Shown here: one piece after another, positions 26,658 to 35,817 of the stretch
Layout: the number at the start of each line of letters is the position of its first letter
Numbering within the stretch: position 1 is the first letter of the stretch
DNA from: JAYPWI01 sp038135065
Lineage (GTDB): Bacteria; Actinomycetota; Acidimicrobiia; Acidimicrobiales; Poriferisodalaceae
Length of the DNA: 51,289 bases
Direction of reading: 5' to 3'
Assembly (NCBI GenBank): GCA_038135065.1
Contig: JAYPWI010000027.1
Span: 1-51,289, forward strand
Position numbers and translations under genes: made by a program
Notes under the pieces: generated by a model
Databases searched by the model: none
What the model was told of the DNA's origin: nothing
Seen by the model: the letters and a program-made list of their open reading frames with translations, nothing else

Positions 26658-27643
26658 GCACGCGACCGTCTATCGGCCTGGTGTTGGGGAGTGCGATTGC
26701 TCCCCAGGACATTCCATCCGCTGCAACCACCGCCGAATCCTCGGGTTTCGACGAACTCTGGCTAGCCGAGGACTTCTTCTTCACGGGAGGAATCGCTGGC
26801 GCCGGGCTGGCTCTCGCGGCGACATCGGAAATCAAAGTTGGCTTGGGTGTGGTGTCGGCCATGGTCCGTCACCCGGCCCTCCTGGCAATGGAGTTGTCTA
26901 CCCTGACCAGCGTCCACGACGGCCGCCTCGTGGCCGGGGTTGGCCTTGGGGTGCCCGCCTGGGTGCGTCAGATGGGGGTCCACCCCCGGTCACCCGTCAC
27001 CGCGCTGCGGGAATGTGTGACCACTGTGAAGGCATTGCTGGGTGGTGAGACCGTCGACACCCGCGGTGAGGTGTACGAGTTCCACGACGTGACCCTGACC
27101 TACCCCGAACAGGGAACGCCTACCCCCGTGTGGATGGGGGTGTCTGGGCCGAACATGCTCCGCCTCTCGGGGGAGATCGCCGACGGTTCGGTGCTGTCGG
27201 CCTGTTCGTCGGTCGAGTACGTGAAGTGGGCAACCGAGCGCATCGCCGAGGGGCGCGACCGTGGGGGGCGCAGCGACGACCATCCCATCACCGTGTTCGC
27301 TCTGTATGCAGTCGACGATGACGGAGACGCGGCGCAAGCGTCGGCCAGGGCTACCCTGGCCTTTTACCGCCAGTACGGTTCAAACGCCCTCACCGACGTG
27401 TACGGCATCTCCGACGAGCTGAACGCCCTGGTCGCTCAGGGCGGCTACGAGGCGGTGCGCAGCGGCATGCCCGACCAGTGGGTGGCCGATCTGACCATCT
27501 CGGGCACACCGGCCGAGTGTGCGGCCCGGATCGCCGCCTTCCACGAGGCGGGGGCCGACTCGGTGGCCCTCTTTCCCATCGCCACCGACCGGATCGACGA
27601 GATCGTCCGCCTCACCGCGGCCCAGGTGCTCCCGCTGCTCTGA
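26654..27643 (+). CDS. LLM-class (F420- or FMN-dependent) oxidoreductase
   Basis: A 329-residue luciferase-like barrel, starting MSTRPSIGLVLGSAI. GLGVVSAMVRHPALLAMELSTL near residue 58 and GRLVAGVGLGVP near residue 94 follow the methylene-H4MPT reductase-like/F420 branch. WMGVSGPNMLRLSGEIADG near residue 162 binds cofactor phosphate in relatives. ATGA overlap with the hydantoinase gene makes it the last gene of the Mo-hydroxylase operon. It may perform a redox step on the same heterocycle. Transcription converges with the DUF917 operon 40 bp away. Confidence 0.86.
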   Translation: MSTRPSIGLVLGSAIAPQDIPSAATTAESSGFDELWLAEDFFFTGGIAGAGLALAATSEIKVGLGVVSAMVRHPALLAMELSTLTSVHDGRLVAGVGLGVPAWVRQMGVHPRSPVTALRECVTTVKALLGGETVDTRGEVYEFHDVTLTYPEQGTPTPVWMGVSGPNMLRLSGEIADGSVLSACSSVEYVKWATERIAEGRDRGGRSDDHPITVFALYAVDDDGDAAQASARATLAFYRQYGSNALTDVYGISDELNALVAQGGYEAVRSGMPDQWVADLTISGTPAECAARIAAFHEAGADSVALFPIATDRIDEIVRLTAAQVLPLL

Positions 27644-27683
27644 GCACCCTGGACGACCTGCTCGGGTCCGGACGTGAGGGAGA

Positions 27684-28754
27684 TCAGAGGGCCGAGCGAA
27701 AGTCGACGTCGATACCGAAGGCCCGGGGGCCGACCACCTCGAGAGCCACCTCGGTGCGGAGCAGCGCCGGACTCGGCAGGATGAGCACATCGGCCCGGAC
27801 ACCAAACCGGATGAGCTCGGTGGTGATGGGTTCGCCCGTCTCCGTGGTGACCAGGGTGATGAGATCGGGCACGGTGACGGTCGGCTCGTCGTTCTCCCAG
27901 ATGGCCAGGTTCTCGTTCTGGAACTCGACCACGATGGTCCTACCGTTGTCGTCACCTAGTCCGGCCAGGGTCATCCGGCCCCGGGCAAAGCCCTTGGTGG
28001 CGCGCCGCTCGACGTCGATCACCTTTCCCCGCAGGTACCGCCGCCCCCCGGCCACCGAGGTGATGGCATCCGATGGGTCGGTCTTTGCGGTCCGGGCATC
28101 GAGCACGGCCTGACCGATGGAGCGGGCGAGCTGCAGGGTGTTGGGGATGATGGTGCGCTTACAGAAGTCACCGTTCATGACCGAGGTGGCGAGCCCCGTG
28201 TGGCCACCCATCTCGATGGTGGCGGCTCGGGCGATGCGCTCGAGCCACTTCGGGCTGTCCACATTGGCGATCACCACCTGATTGCCCCGTTCGTCAGCGA
28301 TGGCCGAGGGGATAGGGCTACCCCCGTAGATGAGGTAGGTGATCATCTGTAGCTCGGGGAAGGCCCGACCCATCCCGTCGCCATCGACCAAGGGGATGTC
28401 CATGTCGGCGGCCACGATCATGGGGACCATCGAGTTGCCCCCGCCCATCTCGAACGGGGCGATGGCATCGAATCGTCGACCGACGTGGTCCTCGAGGGCG
28501 CGGGTGGCTGCCGTCTCCTCGTCGCCCCCGGCTAGCTTCTCGTGGCTCACCATCGGGGAACCCATGCCCCCCACCGACACGAGGAGGTCATCGTCGCTGA
28601 TCTCGGTCGGATCGATCACCCGCACCCGACCTCCGTCCGCCATGACCTGACGCATCCGCAGGTAGCCAAGGTATGGATTTCCGCCGCCGCCTGTGCCGAG
28701 CACGGCCGCCCCGATGGCGATGGGCATCAGATCGTCTTCGGTGATCTCCCACAT
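27684..28754 (-). CDS. DUF917 family protein
   Basis: A 356-residue DUF917 protein; one member was described as an S-methyl-thiohydantoin desulfurase, and the family keeps company with short HyuA proteins. The N-terminus MWEITEDDLM is followed by the glycine-rich VLGTGGGGNPYLGYL near residue 18, GGMGSPMVSHEK near residue 66, and MGGGNSMVPMIVAA near residue 103. I chose ATG 28754 because it follows a GAGGAG site; the longer frame crosses into the CoA-transferase gene. It is 31 bp after that gene and converges on the Mo-hydroxylase/HyuA operon. It probably acts with the HyuA protein at 25092; the reaction is not established. Confidence 0.86.
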   Translation of the reverse strand: MWEITEDDLMPIAIGAAVLGTGGGGNPYLGYLRMRQVMADGGRVRVIDPTEISDDDLLVSVGGMGSPMVSHEKLAGGDEETAATRALEDHVGRRFDAIAPFEMGGGNSMVPMIVAADMDIPLVDGDGMGRAFPELQMITYLIYGGSPIPSAIADERGNQVVIANVDSPKWLERIARAATIEMGGHTGLATSVMNGDFCKRTIIPNTLQLARSIGQAVLDARTAKTDPSDAITSVAGGRRYLRGKVIDVERRATKGFARGRMTLAGLGDDNGRTIVVEFQNENLAIWENDEPTVTVPDLITLVTTETGEPITTELIRFGVRADVLILPSPALLRTEVALEVVGPRAFGIDVDFRSAL

Positions 28755-28785
28755 GGCGTGGCTCCTCCCCGGCCCGATGCGGCGT

Positions 28786-30024
28786 TCAGTCGTCCCGGGT
28801 CTTGCGGAACAGGATGCCCTCGGCCTCCAGGGCGGCAACGGCGCTGGCGTCGTAGCCGAGTAGGTCGGCCAGCACGGCCTCGTTGTGTTCCCCGAGGTCG
28901 GCGGCCACCAGATCGGGGAGGGGCGGCGCGTCGCTGAACCGTAGGGGGAAGCCCGGCACCTGGAGGGGGCCCGTGTAGGGGTCGTCGACGGTGCGGACGG
29001 TGCCCCTCTCCACGAAGTGCTCATGGGCCTGGTCGAGCTCCCATGGCCGAACTACTGATCCGCAGGGCACCCGTTCGGCTTCGAGGGCGGCGATCACCTG
29101 GGCATCGGTGTCGAAGCCGGCCATCCACGACTCGATCACCTCGGTGAGTTCGTCGCGGTGTCGCAGACGGTCGGGGTTGCGTCGGAAGCGGGGGTCGTCT
29201 GCGAGGTCGGTGCGCCCGATGGCCCGCCAGAAGGCGTCGATCTGGTTCTCTGCCGCGAACACCACGATCCACCCTTGTGGGCCCTTGTAGATACCGGCCG
29301 GCACGATGGCCCCGTAGAAGCGGCCGCTGCGGGTTGGTTGGAAGTCGGGGTCGAGGGAGGGGCTCGACACCGCCACCTCCTGCATGTGGTACATCGCGTC
29401 GACCATGCCGATGTCGAGGTGGGCGCCCTCCCCGGTCCGGTCCCGTCGGAACAGGGCGTAGCCGATCGCGGCGAACCCGTGGACACCGGTCGAGGTGTCA
29501 GCCACCCCAAGGCCGGTGAGCATGGGCGGGCCGTCGGGGTCACCCGTCATGTGGGCCATCCCTGAGTAGGCCTGGGCGATGAAGTCGTAGGCCGTCTTGG
29601 AGCTGAGCGGCCCTGTCTGACCGAAGCCCGAGATCGAGCACATGATGATGCGGGGGTTGATCTCCCGGAGTGCTGCGTAGCCGAGGCCCCGCCGCTCCAT
29701 CACCCCGGGGCTGTAGTTCTCGACGACGACGTCGACCTCACGAACCAGTTCTTTCAGCAACTCGAGCCCCTCGGGCCGGGCCACGTCCACGCAGAGGCTG
29801 CGTTTCCCCCGGTTTTGCTGGACGTGATAGGCCGAGCGGCGGTTCTTGCGAGGCGGGGCAGGGCGGGTGGGGTCGCCGAACGGCGGGATCTCGACCTTGA
29901 TGACGTCTGCGCCGAGTTCGGCCATGAGCCGGGTGCACGCCGGTCCGGCCAGGTACTGGGTGAAGTCGAGCACCTTGATGCCCTCGAGGTACGGGGTCTC
30001 GCCAGGGATGTGCTGTGCGCTCAT
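28786..30024 (-). CDS. CaiB/BaiF family III CoA-transferase
   Basis: A 412-residue family III CoA-transferase that moves CoA between carboxylic acids. The N-terminus GIKVLDFTQYLAGPACTRLMAELGADVIKVE and RGKRSLCVDV near residue 72 are typical. FGQTGPLSSKTAYDFIAQAYSGM near residue 130 precedes a catalytic-type aspartate, probably Asp in GVADTSTG near residue 172. It shares a transcript with DUF917 downstream. A TAGTCT -10 six bases before the ATG suggests leaderless expression. It would activate a ring-opened acid for further breakdown (inference). Confidence 0.92.
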   Translation of the reverse strand: MSAQHIPGETPYLEGIKVLDFTQYLAGPACTRLMAELGADVIKVEIPPFGDPTRPAPPRKNRRSAYHVQQNRGKRSLCVDVARPEGLELLKELVREVDVVVENYSPGVMERRGLGYAALREINPRIIMCSISGFGQTGPLSSKTAYDFIAQAYSGMAHMTGDPDGPPMLTGLGVADTSTGVHGFAAIGYALFRRDRTGEGAHLDIGMVDAMYHMQEVAVSSPSLDPDFQPTRSGRFYGAIVPAGIYKGPQGWIVVFAAENQIDAFWRAIGRTDLADDPRFRRNPDRLRHRDELTEVIESWMAGFDTDAQVIAALEAERVPCGSVVRPWELDQAHEHFVERGTVRTVDDPYTGPLQVPGFPLRFSDAPPLPDLVAADLGEHNEAVLADLLGYDASAVAALEAEGILFRKTRDD

Positions 30025-30289
30025 GGCGCGAGACTAATCCTGAGCACGTGGATGGGGCGTTGGTTCATGGGGAAGTGAGGGAGCAACTCCACGATGCCAG
30101 GCAGGATTGTCCTTCGGCTCGTAGCCTCCGCTGCTCGTGAAACAGGGGCGCCAGTGCCGACGTTGCTGCCCGATGTCGCAGTGCTGTGGATGGAGAGATG
30201 TTCTCTGCGGCAGACTGAGGACGGCGGCCACAGGCACGGTTGCCCGCGAAGTGTCCGTGGGCCCATGCCGCCGATCCCGCCAGGGGGAC
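30025..30289. other. Divergent intergenic region (265 bp)
   Basis: The longest gene-free stretch of the window, between the CoA-transferase and P450 genes. Apart from the CoA-transferase -10 (30031-30036) I see only a small AGAGA-TGT-TCTCT symmetric element near 30194 and no convincing small gene. The P450 promoter is not evident. Confidence 0.5.
30031..30036 (-). promoter_or_regulatory. -10 element, leaderless promoter (CoA-transferase operon)
   Basis: TAGTCT on the minus strand, six bases before the ATG at 30024. No Shine-Dalgarno site between. The same hexamer precedes the phosphotriesterase-like gene. Confidence 0.55.
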
Positions 30290-31477
30290 ATGGCCGATAT
30301 CGATCTGAATGATCCGCTGTCGATCGTCGACCCCGACGGGTACTGGTCGGCTCGGCGCGACGACGGGCCGGTGCAGTGGAGCGCAGCACATCGGGCATGG
30401 GTGATTCTCGACCACCGGGAATTGAGCGACGCCTTTCGTGATGGCGAAACGCTGTCAGCCGACCGGGTAACTCCGCTGGAGCGGGTAGCCGAGCACCGCC
30501 CTGCTGCCTTCGGTCGGGTGGTGGAGCTGCTGGCCGGATGGATGGTGTTCCGCGACCCCCCCGTGCACACCCATCTCCGTGATCCGATGCGCAACGTGTT
30601 CACCCCGCGGCGGGTCGCCCGGTTCGATGAGCTGGTGCGACAGGCCGTCGACGAGGTGGTGGGCTCCCTGGGTGACGAGTTCGACGTGCGGGACGAACTT
30701 GCCGGGCCCCTGCCGGCGATGGTCATCGCTGCAGTACTGGGCGTCGACCCGGCCGACCGTGATCGATTCCGGTCGTGGTCCGATGACCTGGCCACCATCG
30801 TGTTCGCAACCGACCCCCACGTCACTGCCCCCGAGCCCGCCATGGCGGCCGCCGAGGAGTTCCGTTCCTTCTTCGGTGACCTGATCGCCCGGGAGCGCAG
30901 GGCCCCCACCGGCACCCTGATGACGGCCCTGGTCGAAGGGGCCGGTGACGAGCTCACCGACCTCGAGCTGGTCGGGGCCTGCACCCTCATCCTGTTTGCC
31001 GGACACGAAACCACCACCTCGTTCCTGATGAACGCCGTCGGGTTGTTCTGCCAGGCACCGGAACTGCTCGAGGACTACCGGGCGGCAGATGCCACTGTCG
31101 CGCTGGAGGAACTGTTCAGGGTCATCGGCCCGACTCGATCGATGTACCGCAAGGTGGCCGTCGAGCACGAGCGCAGCGGACAGGTGCTGCGGGCCAACGA
31201 CAACGTGCTGTTGGGGGTCGCCGCCGCCAACCACGACCCCTCGGTCTTCGAGCACCCGGGTCAGATCGACTTCGGTCGCGATCCCAACCCCCACCTCACC
31301 TTCGGCTGGGGCCTGCACCACTGTCTCGGTGCTCACCTCGCACGGCTCGAGGCACGGCTGACCCTCGAGGCGCTGCTGGCCCGATGCTCGACGATGGAGC
31401 CGATGGGCGTCGTGCCGCCGATCGAGGGCACCGTCATCTCAGCCATCCAGCAACCGTTGAGGGTTCGCATCGCCTGA
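30290..31477 (+). CDS. Cytochrome P450
   Basis: A 395-residue soluble bacterial P450. The oxygen-activation helix has LFAGHETTTS near residue 240. The ExxR pair lies in EELFR near residue 278. The heme loop FGWGLHHCLGAHLAR places the thiolate at Cys345. ATG 30290 follows CAGGGGG; the frame upstream is open but non-coding in character. No ferredoxin or ferredoxin reductase gene is adjacent, so electron partners are elsewhere. It likely hydroxylates a hydrophobic substrate in the catabolic island. The specific CYP family cannot be assigned by eye. Confidence 0.94.
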   Translation: MADIDLNDPLSIVDPDGYWSARRDDGPVQWSAAHRAWVILDHRELSDAFRDGETLSADRVTPLERVAEHRPAAFGRVVELLAGWMVFRDPPVHTHLRDPMRNVFTPRRVARFDELVRQAVDEVVGSLGDEFDVRDELAGPLPAMVIAAVLGVDPADRDRFRSWSDDLATIVFATDPHVTAPEPAMAAAEEFRSFFGDLIARERRAPTGTLMTALVEGAGDELTDLELVGACTLILFAGHETTTSFLMNAVGLFCQAPELLEDYRAADATVALEELFRVIGPTRSMYRKVAVEHERSGQVLRANDNVLLGVAAANHDPSVFEHPGQIDFGRDPNPHLTFGWGLHHCLGAHLARLEARLTLEALLARCSTMEPMGVVPPIEGTVISAIQQPLRVRIA

Positions 31478-31557
31478 TGGCACCGCAGCGCAGATCGGGC
31501 GACGCTCCAGGAGCGGGCGGGGGCAGCGCTCGTGGTGCGGGCCGGTGGCAGGGGGAG

Positions 31558-31563
31558 TAATTT
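31558..31563 (+). promoter_or_regulatory. Possible -10 for the SMP-30 lactonase gene
   Basis: TAATTT is an AT-rich island between the P450 stop and the GTG at 31591, leaving about 20 bases of leader with GAGGGGAG. No -35 stands out. Confidence 0.4.
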
Positions 31564-31590
31564 CTCGCCGGACAACCGAGGGGAGTCGTC

Positions 31591-32520
31591 GTGCAGGAGT
31601 TGGCAACGGGATTGCTGTTTCCGGAGGGACCGATCGCCATGGACGATGGTTCGGTGCTGCTGGTGGAGATCGCCCGCGGGACCCTGAGCCGGGTCCAGCC
31701 CGACGGGTCGGTCGAGGTGGTGGCCGAGTGCGGGGGTGGGCCCAACGGGGCTGCCATCGGTCCCGACGGTGCGGTGTACATCTGCAACAACGGTGGGTTC
31801 GCGTGGCGCACCGTGGAGGGGATGCTGCTGCCCGGCATGCAACCCGACGACTACGTGGGGGGTTCGATCCAGCGGGTCGACCTCGACACGGGCGAGGTGA
31901 GCACCCTGTACACCGAGTGTGACGGGTGGTCGCTGCAGGGCCCGAACGACATTGTGTTCGACCGCCACGGCGGTTTCTACTTCACCGACCTGGGCAAGGG
32001 CCGCACCAGGGAACTCGACCGGGGTGGCATCTACTACGCGGCCGCCGACGGTTCGTCGATCACCACGGTGACCCGACCCCTGGTGACCCCCAACGGCATC
32101 GGCCTGTCACCCGACGAGGACCGGCTGTACTACGCCGAGACCATGACCGGGCGGGTCCGTTGGTGGGACATCGCCGAACCCGGTGTCGTGGGAACGGCCG
32201 GACCCGAACTGAGCTCCTCGCAGGGGGCGCCGTCACGCCTGCTGGGGGTGGTGCCGGGCGACGGACGGGTGGACAGCCTGGCCGTGGACAGCGAGGGCAA
32301 TGTGTGCGTCGCCACCCTGGGAACCGGGGCGGTGACCGCCTTCGCTCCCGACGGGTCCTTGCGGGCCGTCGTGCCGGTGCCCGGCGAGCCGATGGTGACC
32401 AACGTCTGCTTCGGCGGCCCGGAGCTGCGGACCGCCTACATCACCTGCTCGGCCTTCGGCCGGTTGGTGTCCCACGAATGGCATTGCCCCGGGTTGCCCC
32501 TGAACTTCCTCAACACGTGA
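31591..32520 (+). CDS. SMP-30/gluconolactonase family beta-propeller hydrolase
   Basis: A 309-residue six-bladed propeller that opens lactones with a divalent metal. Metal-site residues are visible: Glu in LLFPEGP near residue 12, Asn in GPND near residue 115 and the TPNGIGLSPDEDRLY segment near residue 168. There is no signal peptide, so it is cytoplasmic. The GTG start at 31591 is preceded by GAGGGGAG. Its 3' end overlaps the convergent MFS gene by 11 bp. In this island it would suit hydrolysis of lactones from the Baeyer-Villiger enzymes; a sugar lactone is the alternative. Confidence 0.87.
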   Translation: MQELATGLLFPEGPIAMDDGSVLLVEIARGTLSRVQPDGSVEVVAECGGGPNGAAIGPDGAVYICNNGGFAWRTVEGMLLPGMQPDDYVGGSIQRVDLDTGEVSTLYTECDGWSLQGPNDIVFDRHGGFYFTDLGKGRTRELDRGGIYYAAADGSSITTVTRPLVTPNGIGLSPDEDRLYYAETMTGRVRWWDIAEPGVVGTAGPELSSSQGAPSRLLGVVPGDGRVDSLAVDSEGNVCVATLGTGAVTAFAPDGSLRAVVPVPGEPMVTNVCFGGPELRTAYITCSAFGRLVSHEWHCPGLPLNFLNT

Positions 32521-33727
32521 CCGCAGGGGCGGTGTCGCTTCGGGTATGACCGCCCGCCCACCACACCGCGACGATCGACACCACCCCGTAGCAGGCTGCC
32601 CCCACGGCCATCGGGGTGACGCTGTCGTCGATCTGAGCGTCGACGACCGCGGCCAGCAGTGCACCGCCCCCTTGGGTGACGAATCCCACCACGGCCGACG
32701 CCGTTCCTGCCAGGTGGCCCAACGGGGTCACGGCCAACGAGATGCAGGTCGGGGTCATGACCGTCATGCACGACAGGCTGATCGTGGTCACCAGGATCCA
32801 CGCCCACAGGGGAGGGACGCCTCCGGCGGCCGCACCCATCACGGCTCCCGCCGCCCCGGTCGCCCAGTACCCCACGGCGGCCAACCAGGTGACCCGTCGG
32901 GCCCCCAGGCGCGGCGTGACCCGGGCCGCTCCCACCAGAGTCAACCCGGTGCCCGCCGACATCAGGGCGAAGATGGCTGCGAACCACCGACCCTGGCCGA
33001 ACACGTTGTTGATGATCGGCTCGCCCGACCCCAGGAACACGTAGAAGGCGCCGCTCGAAAAGGTGAGGGCCACCATGTAGCCGACGGTGTCCCGTCGACC
33101 CATCACCGCCCGGAATCCCCGCCCGATCGAGCCCAGGTCGAGGGGTCGCCGATCGGCAGGGGCCAGGGTCTCACCGATCCGCAGGGTCCACACGGTGGCT
33201 GCCAGGGCGAGCACGACGGCGGCCCCGAACACCGAGCGCCACCATCCGGTCAACAGCAGGGCTTCGCCGATGGCCGGGGACACCATGGGCCCCAGCAGGA
33301 AGGCGGCCAGGACGAACTGCATGACCCGGGCCATGGTGTCGCCCTCGTAGAGATCGCGGGCCATGGCGGTGTAGATGACGATGTTGCCGGCGGCCCCGAG
33401 CCCCCAGACGGTGCGGGCCACCAGCAACACGGTCATCGACGGGGCCACGGTCGAGCCCAGGGCCCCGATGCCGTAGACAACAAGGCTGGCCAACAGCACG
33501 GGCACCCGGCCGAAATGGTCGGACAGGGGGCCGTAGATCAACTGGCCGGCCGAGATGCCGAGGAAGTACACGGTGATGACCAGCGACACCGACCCGGCGC
33601 CCTGTTCGAGGCCGAAGGTGCCGGTGATGTCGTCGAAGGCGGGAAGGACGGTGTCGATGCCGAAGGACACCAGCACGCTGATGAAGGCCAGGTAGGCCAC
33701 CATCGGGCCGATCCGTCGGTCGTTCAC
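32510..33727 (-). CDS. MFS transporter, Bcr/CflA drug-resistance type
   Basis: A 405-residue, 12-span major facilitator. IYGPLSDHFGRVPVLL near residue 65 is motif A of the DHA1 family. The first span, with ISVLVSFGIDTVLPAF, and MARVMQFVLAAFLLGPMVSPAIG near residue 130 resemble Bcr/CflA exporters. GTG 33727 starts the gene, one base after the LLM stop on the same strand, so it is co-transcribed with it. It could export a toxic intermediate or take part in uptake. The C-terminal end overlaps the SMP-30 gene tail to tail. Confidence 0.87.
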   Translation of the reverse strand: MNDRRIGPMVAYLAFISVLVSFGIDTVLPAFDDITGTFGLEQGAGSVSLVITVYFLGISAGQLIYGPLSDHFGRVPVLLASLVVYGIGALGSTVAPSMTVLLVARTVWGLGAAGNIVIYTAMARDLYEGDTMARVMQFVLAAFLLGPMVSPAIGEALLLTGWWRSVFGAAVVLALAATVWTLRIGETLAPADRRPLDLGSIGRGFRAVMGRRDTVGYMVALTFSSGAFYVFLGSGEPIINNVFGQGRWFAAIFALMSAGTGLTLVGAARVTPRLGARRVTWLAAVGYWATGAAGAVMGAAAGGVPPLWAWILVTTISLSCMTVMTPTCISLAVTPLGHLAGTASAVVGFVTQGGGALLAAVVDAQIDDSVTPMAVGAACYGVVSIVAVWWAGGHTRSDTAPAVTC

Positions 33728-33728
33728 C

Positions 33729-34670
33729 TCAGCGCACGCTCTCGGCCTGCAGGTCGATCACCGTCGCCGCGACGGTCTCGTAGGCCTCCCAGGTGCGCTC
33801 CAGGGCAGGTTCGGGGTCCATCACCAGGTCCCGCAGGCCGATGTCGTCGAAGGGGCTGTAGGGGTCGAGGATCACGTGGGCGCAGCCGGCCTGCTCCAGG
33901 AGATGGAGGTCACCGTGGATCTGCTCGAGGGTGCCGTGGCCCATGAACCTGGTGGCCGGATCGGTCGGGTGGGGGGTGATGGCGAACATGATGCGAGGGC
34001 ACAGTTCGGGCATGGGCATCCCTTCACGGTCGGCCACCTCGGCAAGGCGGGGTACGGCGACGTCGGTGAACCACGAGGGACGCAGGCGGATGGGGTGCCA
34101 GGCAGTGCCCAGCCGGACGGTGCGGCGCAGGGCGGCCCGACTGCTGCCTCCCACCCACACGGGGAGGGGAGCGCGCACGGGGAGAGGGGTGGTGTCCACC
34201 CCCTGGCACGACACGAAGGGTCCGTTCCAGTCCAGCCGCTCGGTTGCCCAGTGGGCCCGGATCACGGCCAAATAGTCGTCGGTGATGGCCCCCCGGCGGC
34301 CGAAGGGCACGTCGAGGGCCTCGAATTCCCGCTCGGCCCAGCCGACCCCGACCCCCAGAATCATCCGCCCACCGGAGAGGTTGTCGAGGTTGGCCCAGGC
34401 CCGGGCCACCTCGAAGGGACTGCGGTAGGGCACGATGGTCACCGTGGTGCCCAGCTCCACCCGATCCGTCAGGGCGGCCAGCCAGCCCAGGATGGTAAGG
34501 GGCTCGTAGAAGGGTCCGGGGTACCGCTCCTGTACGTCGGGGGTGACGGCCAGGTGATCCGAGGTCAGCAGGCTGTGGTAGCCGAGACGCTCGGCCAACT
34601 CGGCCCAGCGGGCCAGCACCTCGGGCCGGGCGGCAGGGCCGAAGTTGACCAGGTTGATACCGACCTTCAT
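33729..34670 (-). CDS. LLM-class F420-dependent oxidoreductase
   Basis: A 313-residue luciferase-like barrel of the actinobacterial F420 branch: MKVGINLVNFGPAARPEVLARW at the start, TSDHLAV near residue 36, GTTVTIVPYRSPFEVARAWANLD near residue 73 and GGRMILGVGVGW near residue 99. LPVWVGGSSRAALRRTVRLG near residue 168 is the phosphate loop. It is 1 bp from the MFS start downstream. TAGAAC lies six bases before the ATG, so the mRNA is probably leaderless. The substrate is unknown. Confidence 0.86.
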   Translation of the reverse strand: MKVGINLVNFGPAARPEVLARWAELAERLGYHSLLTSDHLAVTPDVQERYPGPFYEPLTILGWLAALTDRVELGTTVTIVPYRSPFEVARAWANLDNLSGGRMILGVGVGWAEREFEALDVPFGRRGAITDDYLAVIRAHWATERLDWNGPFVSCQGVDTTPLPVRAPLPVWVGGSSRAALRRTVRLGTAWHPIRLRPSWFTDVAVPRLAEVADREGMPMPELCPRIMFAITPHPTDPATRFMGHGTLEQIHGDLHLLEQAGCAHVILDPYSPFDDIGLRDLVMDPEPALERTWEAYETVAATVIDLQAESVR

Positions 34671-34676
34671 GGTCCG

Positions 34677-34682
34677 GTTCTA
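34677..34682 (-). promoter_or_regulatory. -10-like element, leaderless promoter (LLM/MFS operon)
   Basis: TAGAAC six bases before ATG 34670 on the minus strand. It fits the spacing rule of the other leaderless genes but lacks the final T. Confidence 0.4.
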
Positions 34683-34730
34683 CGACAGCCACCGACCCGA
34701 CACCAAGACGGGGCCCGACCCCGGTCCCCC

Positions 34731-34736
34731 TAGGAT
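34731..34736 (+). promoter_or_regulatory. -10 element, leaderless promoter (pirin gene)
   Basis: TAGGAT six bases before ATG 34743, without a Shine-Dalgarno sequence. It is divergent from the LLM promoter about 50 bp away. Confidence 0.55.
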
Positions 34737-34742
34737 GAATCC

Positions 34743-35780
34743 ATGTCGGGACTCGTCGTTCAGCGCTTCGCCCTCGGTGCCCAGTGGCCGACCGCCGATC
34801 CGTTCCTCTTCGTGGCACACCACCACGACGACTACCCCGAAGGCGACGGCCGCCTCGGCCCGAACGCCCGCCTGGACGGGCGGCAGCTGGGCCAGGACTT
34901 CTCCGGCCTGCACGGGTGGAGCATGTACCACGGGCGCTCCGTGCCGGGCTTCCCCCAGCATCCGCATCGAGGGTTCGAGACGGTGACCTACGTGCGAACG
35001 GGGTATGTCGATCATGCCGACTCGATGGGAGCCACCGCCCGCTACGGCCAGGGTGACACCCAGTGGATGACGGCAGGTGGGGGGATCCAGCACGCCGAGA
35101 TGTTCCCCCTGACCGACACCGATCGTCCCAACCCCCTCGAGCTGTTCCAGATCTGGGTGAACCTGCCCGCCGCCGACAAGATGGTCGACCCGTACTTCAC
35201 CATGATGTGGCGGGACGACATCCCGGTGGTGGTCGCCAAGGACGACGAGGGGCGCCGGACGGAGGTCACCGTGGTGGCCGGCCGACTCGGTGACGTCACC
35301 CCACCGTCGCCGCCTCCCAACAGCTGGGCGTCACGCCCCGAGGCCGATGTGGCCATCTGGCACATCTCCATGGAACCGGGTGCGTCCTGGGAACTTCCTG
35401 CTGCTGCCCCGGGGACGACGCGTGTCCTGTACGCCTTCGAGGGATCCTCCGTGGAGCTGTCCGACGGCCAGCGAACCGACCAACTCGATGCCGGCGTCGG
35501 AGGGGCTGTCGAGCCCTCGACCGCCCTCGACTTGCGGGTCACCGGGGGCCAGGAGGGCATCGAGATCCTGGTCCTGCAGGGTCGACCCATCGGCGAGCCC
35601 GTGTCCCGCCATGGTCCGTTCGTGATGAACACCTTCGAGGAGATCCAGCAGGCCTACCTCGAGTACCAGGCAACCGGGTTCGGGGGCTGGCCGTGGCCCG
35701 ACCCCGCCCCCCACCACGGGCCGGTGGCCCGGCGGTTCGCCATCCACGCCGACGGTCGTAGGGAAGACGCCGAGGTCTGA
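34743..35780 (+). CDS. Pirin family bicupin protein
   Basis: A 345-residue two-cupin protein. The pirin metal site is complete: His73 and His75 in HPHRGFET, His117 and Glu119 in GIQHAE. FQIWVNLP near residue 136 is a family signature. Bacterial pirins act as quercetinase-like dioxygenases or redox regulators; which applies here cannot be told. The C-terminal 60 residues after RHGPFVMNTFEEIQQAY also match the family. Single-gene unit with an apparent leaderless start. Confidence 0.93.
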   Translation: MSGLVVQRFALGAQWPTADPFLFVAHHHDDYPEGDGRLGPNARLDGRQLGQDFSGLHGWSMYHGRSVPGFPQHPHRGFETVTYVRTGYVDHADSMGATARYGQGDTQWMTAGGGIQHAEMFPLTDTDRPNPLELFQIWVNLPAADKMVDPYFTMMWRDDIPVVVAKDDEGRRTEVTVVAGRLGDVTPPSPPPNSWASRPEADVAIWHISMEPGASWELPAAAPGTTRVLYAFEGSSVELSDGQRTDQLDAGVGGAVEPSTALDLRVTGGQEGIEILVLQGRPIGEPVSRHGPFVMNTFEEIQQAYLEYQATGFGGWPWPDPAPHHGPVARRFAIHADGRREDAEV

Positions 35781-35817
35781 CCCGGCTGCCCGTCTGCGAA
35801 CCCACGGCACTGGGTGG

